From Parabacteroides goldsteinii DSM 19448 = WAL 12034 (GTDB taxonomy: Bacteria > Bacteroidota > Bacteroidia > Bacteroidales > Tannerellaceae), in contig NZ_KQ033912.1 of assembly GCF_000969835.1 (NCBI RefSeq), forward strand, positions 1,134,216 to 1,198,215: a stretch of DNA of 64,000 nt. Direction: 5' to 3'. The notes under the pieces were generated by a model, which did no database searches, was not told where the DNA came from, and was given only the letters and a program-made list of their open reading frames with translations. Position 1 is the stretch's first letter. The number at the start of each line of letters is the position of its first letter. Positions 25,901 to 33,117 of the stretch are shown here, piece after piece. Position numbers and translations under genes: made by a program.

Positions 25901-26436
25901 AAAATCAAACTAGCTCCTGAATAAGGGGCAGTAATTTCAAAATTACCATCCATGTCAGATATAACACCTGTCATAGTTCCTTTTACCATAATATTTACAC
26001 CAGCCAAAGGACCTGTAACATCAGAAACACTACCTTTTACCTTAAAACCTTCTTGAGCGACTACAGTGACTGCCGGTTGTACTTTCTCCACAGGGTACAA
26101 TATAACCTGCCCATTTTCCACTTTATACGAGCAATTCTGATTAAGAAGCAAAATATGTAAAGCATCTTCCAATGAAATTTTTTTGGAATTAAGATTTACA
26201 ACCGCCTCATCATTCAACACATTGTTCGAATAAATAATACTCACTCCCGCTTGTTCCTGAAGTTGTTCCAGAGCATCCTTCAATGTAGTATTATTGAAGG
26301 ATAAACTCACCTGTGACTTTAATACATTGGCATACATTGTCAATGAAACACAACTACACAAACCTACAACCAGGAACCTTCTCCAGGATGCTCGTCCGCA
26401 TAGACCAGCTTTACTAGTGCTTGTCTTCTTTCTCAT
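22906..26436 (-). CDS. SusC-family TonB-dependent outer-membrane transporter with STN domain
   Basis: The 1176-residue protein has a signal region (about residues 1-37). An STN domain lies at about 45-115 (VSLSFNNTTLKDALEQLQEQ, NGQVILYPV), then a carboxypeptidase-like domain (FKVKGSVSDVTGPLAGVNIM). A TonB plug follows (EEVVVIGYTTQKKATITGSI, GANGVIIVTTKRG). The rest is a large beta-barrel with the usual Bacteroidetes landmarks, ending FNFGVDITY. The STN domain is the part that contacts FecR-type anti-sigma factors, so this is a transducer as well as a transporter. It lies 55 nt after fecR and 17 nt before susD. Substrate binding would signal through FecR to the ECF sigma factor at 27767-28363. 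Confidence 0.95.
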   Translation of the reverse strand: MRKKTSTSKAGLCGRASWRRFLVVGLCSCVSLTMYANVLKSQVSLSFNNTTLKDALEQLQEQAGVSIIYSNNVLNDEAVVNLNSKKISLEDALHILLLNQNCSYKVENGQVILYPVEKVQPAVTVVAQEGFKVKGSVSDVTGPLAGVNIMVKGTMTGVISDMDGNFEITAPYSGASLIFSYIGYQPQEVQINGRNTLKITLVEDTKALEEVVVIGYTTQKKATITGSISTITTKDLKQSPTANLNNALAGRMPGLMANQFGGGEPGVDGAEIRIRGMGTYGDKSPIVIVDGVERDMSYLAPEEIETFTILKDASATAPYGVRGANGVIIVTTKRGKASEKPSVNFKASVGTNAPVKFPTYLGSADYATLYNEAMINSNPGTDPSKLELFTQDAINNYRMAKGDNSDGLGYNWDYFDYAFKPGIQQDYSLSIRGGSERARYYVMANYYSQDGNYEHTDLTEHDTQARFKRYNFRANVDVDITKDFYVRVDLGARITDRHAPGTTASTVVSLCNTLPPYLPITVPENDNPDNEDYVLNNPYGMLYGDYRHRKNILGELSRTGYLIEKKTYLNGSFAIGHKLDFITKGLKIEGVFSYDASEGNWVNRKLGVNKDGYMEFTKYATFQPAEGSYGSFYMNNPNYTGKYILGNPWYDKDETIENTFSHNAAESKTYYQLKLDYARTFNDHDVTAMVLLNRSNRSYDNRVAYRYQGLTARATYAFQNKYLAEFNIGYNGSENFAPGKRYGTFPAGSIGWVISREKFMKGTDKWLSNLKLRASYGLVGSDKISDNNDDRFAYLQFFQGGDGYSYGVNEFGNGYNGLKEGNFANPNLTWEKARKLNIGIDASFFNERLTFSADYFYEHRFDIITNLSNSGKLGYPGIVGKDAPFVNSGIVDNRGIDFEIGWNGSIGDDFRYYIKPNFTFARNKIKFMNEVSYDNDWRANTGKRIDEYFVYEVDHFVYDQAEADRLNSMNNGEGFQPWGTLYPGDVVYKDLNGDGKIDDEHDRRAMGNPRTPEIQFGIPLGLQYKGFDLSLLFQGAANSSILLNGAGVWDFPQYDNDQIGKVKPMHMNRWTEESKDFATYPRLTIGKNDNNKNENSSLFLYNASYLRLKNVEIGYTLPKSAIRFAGLQNVRFYVQGMNLLTFDGLDHVDVDPETNNGNGAWYPIQRIFNFGVDITY

Positions 26437-26491
26437 AATGATAGATTCTTTTTGTTAAACAATAATTTTTTAATTACATAGGCTTTCATAA

Positions 26492-27622
26492 TCATTTCTC
26501 TTTTATTTGGTATAACTTTTGTTTTTGAGAATTATAACCCGGAATAAGAATCCTCATCAGAACATTCATTGTCTCTTCCGGCGTACTTTTCAAATCCAGA
26601 TTACCCGATATTTGATATTTGAGGTATTTAGAATCAAGAATTTCTATTTTTATATTATAAGATTTCTCTAACCGATGGATTACTTTATCCAAAGGCTCAC
26701 GATTAAATCTGAGCCTCCCCTCAATCCAGGAGATGTAATCCCTGGCATCTACTGTTTTCAGTTCATCCTGTCCGGAATCCGGATCATAACCATAATATTG
26801 GTTCGGGATAAGTTCTATTTTGCCGGTATTACTTTCCAAACCGATTTTACCAGTCACCAATACCGCTTCAAACAGGCTTTGCCTTTTATCGACCGATACA
26901 TTAAACTTCGTCCCCAATACTTCCACTGCTTTATAAGCCGTTTGCACAACAAATTTCCGCCGTGCTTCTTTCGATACTTCAAAATAGGCCTCACCATCCA
27001 GGTAAACTTCACGTTTATCTTTGGCAAACACAGCCGGATAGACTAATGACGAACCAGAATTGAGATACACTTTGGAACCATCAGCCAGAATCAAAGTGGA
27101 ACGCTTCCCGTAAGGAACACGGATCGTATTCAAATGATCAAGATTCTCCCTCCCCCCGGGAACAGCCACTGTATCATTAATCAGGATTTGTCCTTTTTTA
27201 TCATACGTAACAACAATCGAAGTATCAGACAATTCTATCTCCTTATCATTGTTGACAGTCAGAGTAATCTCTTTTTTTTCTTCAATTCCGGCCAGGACTT
27301 TTTCATATTCTCTGAGATTTCTTTCATTCAAAGGGGAGAAAATAAATAACAGGACAGCCACAGCAGCACAAACAACCGCAGCGGCATAAGGTAATAGCCG
27401 ATACCGTTTGCGGCTTATTTCTTTCATTATCTTCCGGACATCTTCCGGGTTTACTTTTTCTGTACGGTCTGAATGATCAATTCCAATAGAAGCATGTACA
27501 GCCTGCATTTGACAGAAAACAGCCTTGTTCTCTTCAGTTGCCTCAATCCACCGCAGAACTTCACGCGCTTCTTCTATTGTGCATTCTCTTTCTATAAATC
27601 GTATAACTAAATCGTTGTTCAT
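26492..27622 (-). CDS. FecR-family anti-sigma factor
   Basis: The 376-residue single-pass protein has a cytoplasmic anti-sigma segment of about 75 residues (DLVIRFIERECTIEEAREVL, RWIEATEENKAVF). A membrane helix follows at about 77-96 (PYAAAVVCAAVAVLLFIF). The periplasmic FecR domain contains TIRVPYGKRSTLILADGSKV, LNSGSSLVYPAVF, REVYLDGEAYFEVSKEARRK and FVVQT. The C-terminal part (LDKVIHRLEKSYNIKIEILD) is the region that meets the STN domain of the transporter. FecR proteins hold their sigma factor inactive until the outer-membrane transducer is occupied. The leader carries copy 3 of the shared motif. Confidence 0.95.
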   Translation of the reverse strand: MNNDLVIRFIERECTIEEAREVLRWIEATEENKAVFCQMQAVHASIGIDHSDRTEKVNPEDVRKIMKEISRKRYRLLPYAAAVVCAAVAVLLFIFSPLNERNLREYEKVLAGIEEKKEITLTVNNDKEIELSDTSIVVTYDKKGQILINDTVAVPGGRENLDHLNTIRVPYGKRSTLILADGSKVYLNSGSSLVYPAVFAKDKREVYLDGEAYFEVSKEARRKFVVQTAYKAVEVLGTKFNVSVDKRQSLFEAVLVTGKIGLESNTGKIELIPNQYYGYDPDSGQDELKTVDARDYISWIEGRLRFNREPLDKVIHRLEKSYNIKIEILDSKYLKYQISGNLDLKSTPEETMNVLMRILIPGYNSQKQKLYQIKEK

Positions 27623-27644
27623 AATCTATCTTTTGATACCAGAC

Positions 27645-27690
27645 AGAGGAGGAACAACTTTTTTTAAATTTACCCTAGTAGAAAATGGAG
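27645..27690 (-). promoter_or_regulatory. Shared leader motif, copy 3 (before fecR)
   Basis: On the minus strand the core CTAGGGTAAA (27678-27669) is followed by an A-run and GTTGTTCCTC, 47 nt before the fecR ATG and downstream of the sigma stop. The same motif precedes both peptide cassettes. Confidence 0.6.
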
Positions 27691-27766
27691 ATTTTTTTCA
27701 CTTTTTGGTAAGTTTTTTCATAGCCACACCATAAAGCTTTGATAATCAACCACACAAACAATACAA

Positions 27767-28363
27767 TTATTTTTTCAATCCTATATACAAAATCAAAAAA
27801 ATAATAGGAATGAGATATTCTTTGGACAGATCATCTCTCAAATGACTCAGGGCCTTGTTGATATGAAACTCGACAGCTTTAACCGTTATACACTGACTTT
27901 CGGCTATCTCTTTGTTTTTGAAACCGTCATAACGGCTCATCATAAAAATATCTCTTGTACGTGCAGATAATTTCGATAATGAAGCTTCTATAGCCGATGC
28001 CAACTCTTTTGTCATCAGTATTTCCAACGAATCATTTTCCAAAACGTAAACATTACTTCTTTGATAAATAGCAAACTCATTTAAATCATTAATCTCGACC
28101 TGCTCCAATTGTAAACCTTTCAAATAATTAAAACATTTATTCCGGCATATCACCATTAAATAAGTTATCAGACAGGTCTCTTTGTCCAATTTTTCCCGTT
28201 GTTTCCACAAAACAAGGAAAGTATCCTGCACAATCTCTTTGGCCACCTCTCTATCCAATACATAAATCTGGGCGAACTTATGTAAACGGGGCCAATAAGA
28301 TTCTACAATACTTTTAAACATTTGCTCATTACTATTTCTTAATTGCCGTATGCTTATATCCAT
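27767..28363 (-). CDS. ECF-type RNA polymerase sigma-70 factor of the SusCD locus
   Basis: The ATG at 28363 gives a 198-residue product (MDISIRQLRNSNEQ) that aligns with the start of the paralogue at 7678; the TTG at 28396 would add 11 unmatched residues. Region 2 (SYWPRLHKFAQIYVLDREVA, KEIVQDTFLVLWKQRE, YLMVICRNKCFNYLK) and region 4 (LSARTRDIFMMSRYDGFKNK, EIAESQCITVKAVEFHINKA) are complete. The C-terminus is hydrophobic (YLIPIIFLILYIGLKK), as in the paralogue and the relic at 4210-4278. It should direct transcription of the fecR/susCD genes and possibly its own gene. The motif at 27645-27690 is a candidate target. Confidence 0.9.
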   Translation of the reverse strand: MDISIRQLRNSNEQMFKSIVESYWPRLHKFAQIYVLDREVAKEIVQDTFLVLWKQREKLDKETCLITYLMVICRNKCFNYLKGLQLEQVEINDLNEFAIYQRSNVYVLENDSLEILMTKELASAIEASLSKLSARTRDIFMMSRYDGFKNKEIAESQCITVKAVEFHINKALSHLRDDLSKEYLIPIIFLILYIGLKK

Positions 28364-28462
28364 CAGAAAGCGTCTACTTAGAATTCTATTACACAATCAA
28401 AGCCAAAAATATAAATACAAACCTCTGTAACAGTGGATTTTCTTTATATGAAAATATTGAAT

Positions 28463-28492
28463 GACTAGAAAAAACGATCGTTTTTTCTAGTC
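28463..28492. repeat. 30-bp perfect palindrome, copy 1
   Basis: The arm GACTAGAAAAAACGA is followed directly by its exact reverse complement, centred on CGATCG. A near-identical palindrome lies 164 bp away at 28627-28656. Both are in the 432-bp gap between the hut terminator and the sigma gene start. Confidence 0.9.
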
Positions 28493-28626
28493 ACGATTTT
28501 AGCTGTTTTTGAGTAAAAGAAGACACCTGATTTATGAGCGTATTTCTAAGTATAAAATGCAATGAATCAGTCGTTTTTTCTTTTTATAAACATCTATAAA
28601 TAAAAAAATGTGAGTACCTTCGCGGT

Positions 28627-28656
28627 GACTAAAAAAAACGATCGTTTTTTTTAGTC
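28627..28656. repeat. 30-bp perfect palindrome, copy 2
   Basis: The arm GACTAAAAAAAACGA is followed directly by its reverse complement. It differs from copy 1 only by compensated A/G and T/C changes, so both remain perfect dyads. A half-site-like AGTCGTTTTTTC lies between them near 28567. Confidence 0.9.
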
Positions 28657-28669
28657 AGTTAAATTCTCA

Positions 28670-28713
28670 TAAAAAATTAGAGCCGAAGCTTTATATTCAA
28701 AAGCTTCGGCTCT
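28670..28713 (-). terminator. Terminator of the hut operon
   Basis: A 14-bp stem (AGAGCCGAAGCTTT 28679-28692 with AAAGCTTCGGCTCT 28700-28713) is followed on the minus strand by AATTTTTT. Confidence 0.9.
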
Positions 28714-28795
28714 ACAATCAGGCCATATCCACACGGATAATTCAGAAACAAAGGTCTCTCAAAACATATAGCTGAACTATCTACGATCAGCGTAA

Positions 28796-30286
28796 CTACA
28801 ACGGATACCTCCGAAGGAAAGCCACCGTACGATGGATCTCCGTGTACATTACAATATCATCCTCTATGAAAGGGACCTCCTTCCGGAAGTCTCTCAGGAA
28901 TTTTTCAAGGACAGGTGAAGTCCTGGCCGGACGGCGGAACTCCATTCCTTGTGCCGCATTCATTAATTCAATCGCCAGGATATGATCGAGATTATCCATT
29001 ACCTTGAATAGTTTGGTTGCAGCATTGGCTCCCATGCTGACATGATCTTCCTGACCATTGCTGGATACGATCGAATCGCTGCTGGCGGCATAACAATACA
29101 TCTTATTCTGGCTGACCATGCTTGCAGCAGCATATTGCGGGATCATAAAACCAGAGTTTAGTCCGGGATTGGCTACAAGAAATTCCGGTAAACCGCGAAG
29201 TCCCATGATCAATTGGGCGACACGGCGTTCGGATATATTTCCTAATTCAGCCAAAGCGATGGCCAGAAAGTCGAAAGAAATGGCCAATGGCTGACCATGG
29301 AAATTACCACCCGAAATAATCTTGTCTTCTTCCGGGAAGATGGTCGGATTATCCGTCACCGAATTAATTTCCGTGAGCAATACGCCGGAAACGTAATTGA
29401 TCGCATCTTTTGTCGCTCCGTGAACCTGCGGGATGCAACGGAAAGAATAAGGGTCCTGCACATGTTCCTTTTTCCTGTTGATCAGTTCGCTTCCCTCCAA
29501 CAACTGGCGGAAAGCTGCTCCCGTTTCAATCTGTCCCGGATGAGGACGCATCTGCTGGATACAATCCATAAAAGGATCGATACGACCGTCGAAGGCTTCC
29601 AAAGACAAGGCCGCTATCGTATCCGCCTTTTGGGAAAGACGAAAAGCACGCATCAGGGCAAAAACGCCATTTGCACTCATAAACTGTGTTCCGTTCAGTA
29701 AAGCCAGTCCCTCTTTACTTTTCAGGCGTACGGGCTTCCAGGCAAACTCATCCAATACGCTGATCGCTTCGCGCTTCTTTCCTTTATAATAGACATCTCC
29801 CACTCCGATCAGCGGCAGGAAGAGATTCGCCAACGGAGCCAGATCGCCGGAAGCTCCCAGGGACCCCCGGTCATAAACGATCGGCAGGACATCATTATTG
29901 AAGAAATCGAGGATACGTTGTACGGTAATAACCTGTACACCGCTATGGCCCAAAGACAAAGCGTGTGCTTTCAGCAGCATCATCAACCGGACAATGACGG
30001 GACTCACCTCGTCACCGACACTACAGGCATGACTTTTCACCAGGTTTTCCTGTAAGGTACTCAGTTCGTCGGGCGAGATATTTTTATTGCATAACGAGCC
30101 GAAGCCGGTTGTAATGCCATAAAGCGGACCATCCTGTTGTTCGATTTTCCGGTCCAGGTAGTCGCGGCAACGCTGGATGCGTTCGCGCACTTCCTGGCTT
30201 AACTCGAGCTTCATGTTCTGAGTCAGGATCAACTCAATGCTATCGAATGTCAGCGGTTCAGAACCTACATAATAGACATTGCTCAT
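28796..30286 (-). CDS. hutH: Histidine ammonia-lyase
   Basis: This enzyme deaminates L-histidine to trans-urocanate, the first step of histidine breakdown, in the cytoplasm. The 496-residue protein has the MIO cofactor-forming tripeptide Ala145-Ser146-Gly147 within RGSLGASGDLAPLANL. It also carries YGITTGFGSL near the N-terminus and the conserved SSNGQEDHVSMGANAATK segment. The length is typical of bacterial HutH. It is the last gene of the five-gene hut operon, 1 nt after fchA, and is followed by a strong terminator. Confidence 0.97.
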   Translation of the reverse strand: MSNVYYVGSEPLTFDSIELILTQNMKLELSQEVRERIQRCRDYLDRKIEQQDGPLYGITTGFGSLCNKNISPDELSTLQENLVKSHACSVGDEVSPVIVRLMMLLKAHALSLGHSGVQVITVQRILDFFNNDVLPIVYDRGSLGASGDLAPLANLFLPLIGVGDVYYKGKKREAISVLDEFAWKPVRLKSKEGLALLNGTQFMSANGVFALMRAFRLSQKADTIAALSLEAFDGRIDPFMDCIQQMRPHPGQIETGAAFRQLLEGSELINRKKEHVQDPYSFRCIPQVHGATKDAINYVSGVLLTEINSVTDNPTIFPEEDKIISGGNFHGQPLAISFDFLAIALAELGNISERRVAQLIMGLRGLPEFLVANPGLNSGFMIPQYAAASMVSQNKMYCYAASSDSIVSSNGQEDHVSMGANAATKLFKVMDNLDHILAIELMNAAQGMEFRRPARTSPVLEKFLRDFRKEVPFIEDDIVMYTEIHRTVAFLRRYPL

Positions 30287-30287
30287 G

Positions 30288-30911
30288 TTATACTATTGTT
30301 TTAACCCAATCCAGTAACTTCGTTTCAATACGGATCGCTTCCGATTCCAGATGGTCGGCTTTCACTTTCATCTGCTTCACAAAAGCTTCGTCTTTGATGG
30401 AAGCCAGGTTGATACGTACGTTCAGCAGAGCTCCCAAGACACAGGTACGGGCAGTCATCATGGCAACACAAGCATCGGTAACGGCATTCCGGTTTCCTTT
30501 ATGTGCCACATAAATGACGGTTTCCATCACAGACGCGATCTCTTCGGCAACCTGCATAGGAACAATAGCCGCCTCTTTCGTGGCATCTTCAATGGCCCGG
30601 GCACGTTCGGCGATCTGCTCTTCCGTTTCTTTAGGAAGTTTAAAGGCGGCAAACACACGATCGTAGGCTTCACTGTCACGGTCGATGTCGCGGATCAGGC
30701 GCTCACGGATCAGGGCCGCTTCCGTAGCGATCGTTTTCATCTGCCCTTCCACATCGGCATACTTCTTTTTCCCGATGGTCAGGTTGGCGACCATCTCTGT
30801 CAATGCAGTAGCGATAGCACCGTTTAAGGCTGAAATACTTCCGCCGCCCGGAACCGGTGCGTTACTGGCTGTTTCCGCCAGAAATTCTTTAATTGTCAAG
30901 TCTACAAGCAT
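30288..30911 (-). CDS. fchA: Formimidoyltetrahydrofolate cyclodeaminase
   Basis: This enzyme converts 5-formimino-THF to 5,10-methenyl-THF and ammonia, completing one-carbon recovery from histidine. The 207-residue product starts at the ATG at 30911 (MLVDLTIKEFLAETASN); the reading frame can be extended only through a TTG. The PVPGGGSISALNGAIATAL segment and the helical remainder fit the FTCD_C family. In animals this activity is fused to the formiminotransferase; here the two are separate genes with hutI between them. Confidence 0.93.
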   Translation of the reverse strand: MLVDLTIKEFLAETASNAPVPGGGSISALNGAIATALTEMVANLTIGKKKYADVEGQMKTIATEAALIRERLIRDIDRDSEAYDRVFAAFKLPKETEEQIAERARAIEDATKEAAIVPMQVAEEIASVMETVIYVAHKGNRNAVTDACVAMMTARTCVLGALLNVRINLASIKDEAFVKQMKVKADHLESEAIRIETKLLDWVKTIV

Positions 30912-30953
30912 GGTATTTATATTTAAGGTATTAAACAATGAATAAACTGTTTC

Positions 30954-32204
30954 TCAAATCATATAAATGATTCCGTCCTTAATCACCGTATCCACGATAT
31001 TCATTCCCACATTATAAGGAAGGAATTTATAGGACGGATATTTCAGCAGGATCAGGTCGGCCTTCTTTCCAACATCTATGCTGCCGATCTTATTGGCACG
31101 CCCCAAAGCCGCAGCTCCGTTAATCGTCAAAGCGGTAACCGCTTCTTCCGGAGTCAGTTTCATCTGGATACACGCCAAAGCGAAAAGCATCGGGATAGAA
31201 CAGGAAAAACAACTGCCGGGATTATAATCGGTAGCCAGCGCAACTGCACAACCGGCGTCAATCATCTCACGACCACGGGCATAAGGTTCGTTCAACGAAA
31301 AGGCCGTGAGCGGAAGCAAGGTGGCAATCACCCCGCTGCGTGCCAACCGTTGAATGCCTTCATCCGAAGCGTGCAGCAAATGGTCGGCACTGACAACCTT
31401 CAGACGGGCCGCCAGTTCCGTACCTCCAATAGATACGATCTCATCGGCATGCATCTTCAACTTAAACCGCTGGCTTCGGGCGGCACGTAACAAACGTTCA
31501 CTCTGTTTTACCGAGAATACTCCCTGTTCACAAAAAACATCACAGAAAGTAACCGTTCTCTCCAGGCGAAGTTCCGGCAGGACCTGTTCGATCATATAAG
31601 TAATATAATCATCCGTCTGGTGGGTATATTCAGGGGGAACGGCATGAGCTCCCAAATAAGTGGACACGACATCGACCGGATGTTCCTCGTTGAGGTCTGC
31701 CATTACACGCAACTGCATCAGTTCGGTTTCGAAATCAAGACCATATCCACTCTTCCCTTCCACCGTCGTTACGCCCATGTCCAACATTTCGTCGAGCCGT
31801 TCATAACCGATACTCCACAGTTGCTCGAAATCACGTTCACGGGTGGCATTGACCGTATTGACTATACCGCCGCCACGCTCCATGATCGACATATAGCTGT
31901 CGCCTTTCAACCGCCAGGAAAACTCTTCTTCACGATAACCACCGAAAATAAAATGGGTATGACTATCCACAAACCCGGGAAGCAATGCCCTTCCACTGGC
32001 ATCGATTTCCAGGTATTCGTCCGGATCTACCTGACGTACTATTTCTTTTGTCGGACCGACATGCGTTATAACACCTTCGGAAACAACCACTGCTCCATCT
32101 TCTATAATATGGAGATCAGACATTGCCGTCCCTCTTTTTGCTTCAAAACCGGAACAGGTTACAACTTGCGATGCGTTCCTTATCAGTAATTTATCTCCTT
32201 TCAT
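30954..32204 (-). CDS. hutI: Imidazolonepropionase
   Basis: This metal-dependent amidohydrolase opens 4-imidazolone-5-propionate to N-formimino-L-glutamate, the third step of the pathway. The 416-residue protein carries the metal-binding DSHTHFIFGG (His82, His84). The later landmarks KMHADEI, SADHLLHAS and ATDYNPGSCFS supply further ligands and the substrate pocket. Its length is normal for HutI. It overlaps no neighbour; 3 nt separate it from ftcD upstream and 42 nt from fchA downstream. Confidence 0.96.
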   Translation of the reverse strand: MKGDKLLIRNASQVVTCSGFEAKRGTAMSDLHIIEDGAVVVSEGVITHVGPTKEIVRQVDPDEYLEIDASGRALLPGFVDSHTHFIFGGYREEEFSWRLKGDSYMSIMERGGGIVNTVNATRERDFEQLWSIGYERLDEMLDMGVTTVEGKSGYGLDFETELMQLRVMADLNEEHPVDVVSTYLGAHAVPPEYTHQTDDYITYMIEQVLPELRLERTVTFCDVFCEQGVFSVKQSERLLRAARSQRFKLKMHADEIVSIGGTELAARLKVVSADHLLHASDEGIQRLARSGVIATLLPLTAFSLNEPYARGREMIDAGCAVALATDYNPGSCFSCSIPMLFALACIQMKLTPEEAVTALTINGAAALGRANKIGSIDVGKKADLILLKYPSYKFLPYNVGMNIVDTVIKDGIIYMI

Positions 32205-32207
32205 GTT

Positions 32208-33113
32208 TTATTCCATTATTCTAGCTTCTAACACCTGGTTCATGGAAAAGTTTTCCAACCCTAAATAGAAAGAAGCTGTATCAATCAATGTTTCCATCGG
32301 AACCAATCCGATAATCTCACTACCTACAACCGCAACACCATAACGGCGAGCCTCTATCTTCACCAGTTCAAAAGCGCGGTACAAGGCCGTACGAGTATAG
32401 TCGGTCATATTAATCGAGACCTGCACGATACCCCGTTCTTTCAGTTCGACTCCCATTGCTTTACAATAACGAAGACCGCCGCCGATAAAACGGATCTTAC
32501 GGGCAATATCGCTGGCAATATTCAGATCGGCCGTACCCAGATTGACATTATAAGCAACAAGCGGCATGCGGGCACCAACGGCAACCGTACCGGCTGTCGG
32601 ATGGCGCTCCGACGGTCCGAAATCCGGCTGCCATTCTGCAAGTTTAATCTTCTCAGCCATCCCTTCGAACTCACCTTTCCTGACTGCTGCCAGATTCTCC
32701 CGGTGAGGGGCGGTTGCCGACTTCTCATATAAAAACACAGGGACCTGGTATAAGGTTGCAATCTGTTCACCAACTTCTTTGGATAAAGCAATCGCTTCAT
32801 CCATTGTACATCCTTTGATCGGGATGAACGGGATCACATCGACAGCTCCCATCCGCGGATGTTGTCCGCTATGCCGGTTCAGGTCTATCAAAGCGACTGC
32901 CTGTCCTACAGCCTCCAACAGGGCGGCTTTCAACGCCTCAGGTTCACCGACTACAGTAACGACCAGGCGGTTATGATCTTCATCATTGCTATAATCCAAC
33001 AGTTTTACTCCTTGCCTGGCTCTGAACGGCTCAATAATCTTTTCTATCTTCCCTAAGTCCCTACCTTCACTAAAATTGGGGACACACTCCATAATTTTAT
33101 TCCAACTACTCAT
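32208..33113 (-). CDS. ftcD: Glutamate formimidoyltransferase
   Basis: This enzyme moves the formimino group from N-formimino-glutamate to tetrahydrofolate and releases glutamate. The 301-residue product matches the transferase half of FTCD, with MECVPNFSEGRD at the N-terminus. ALIDLNRHSGQHPRMGAVDV, IPFIPIKGCT and PTAGTVAVGARMPLVAYNV follow, with QVSINMTDYTRTALYRAFEL near the end. The cyclodeaminase half is a separate gene two positions downstream. It lies 4 nt after hutU, consistent with tight co-translation. Confidence 0.95.
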   Translation of the reverse strand: MSSWNKIMECVPNFSEGRDLGKIEKIIEPFRARQGVKLLDYSNDEDHNRLVVTVVGEPEALKAALLEAVGQAVALIDLNRHSGQHPRMGAVDVIPFIPIKGCTMDEAIALSKEVGEQIATLYQVPVFLYEKSATAPHRENLAAVRKGEFEGMAEKIKLAEWQPDFGPSERHPTAGTVAVGARMPLVAYNVNLGTADLNIASDIARKIRFIGGGLRYCKAMGVELKERGIVQVSINMTDYTRTALYRAFELVKIEARRYGVAVVGSEIIGLVPMETLIDTASFYLGLENFSMNQVLEARIME

Positions 33114-33117
33114 AAAT

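Noticed and set aside
30288..33113. A broken bifunctional FTCD gene
   Set aside because: The transferase and cyclodeaminase are complete separate genes with hutI between them and no frameshift; separate genes are normal in bacteria.
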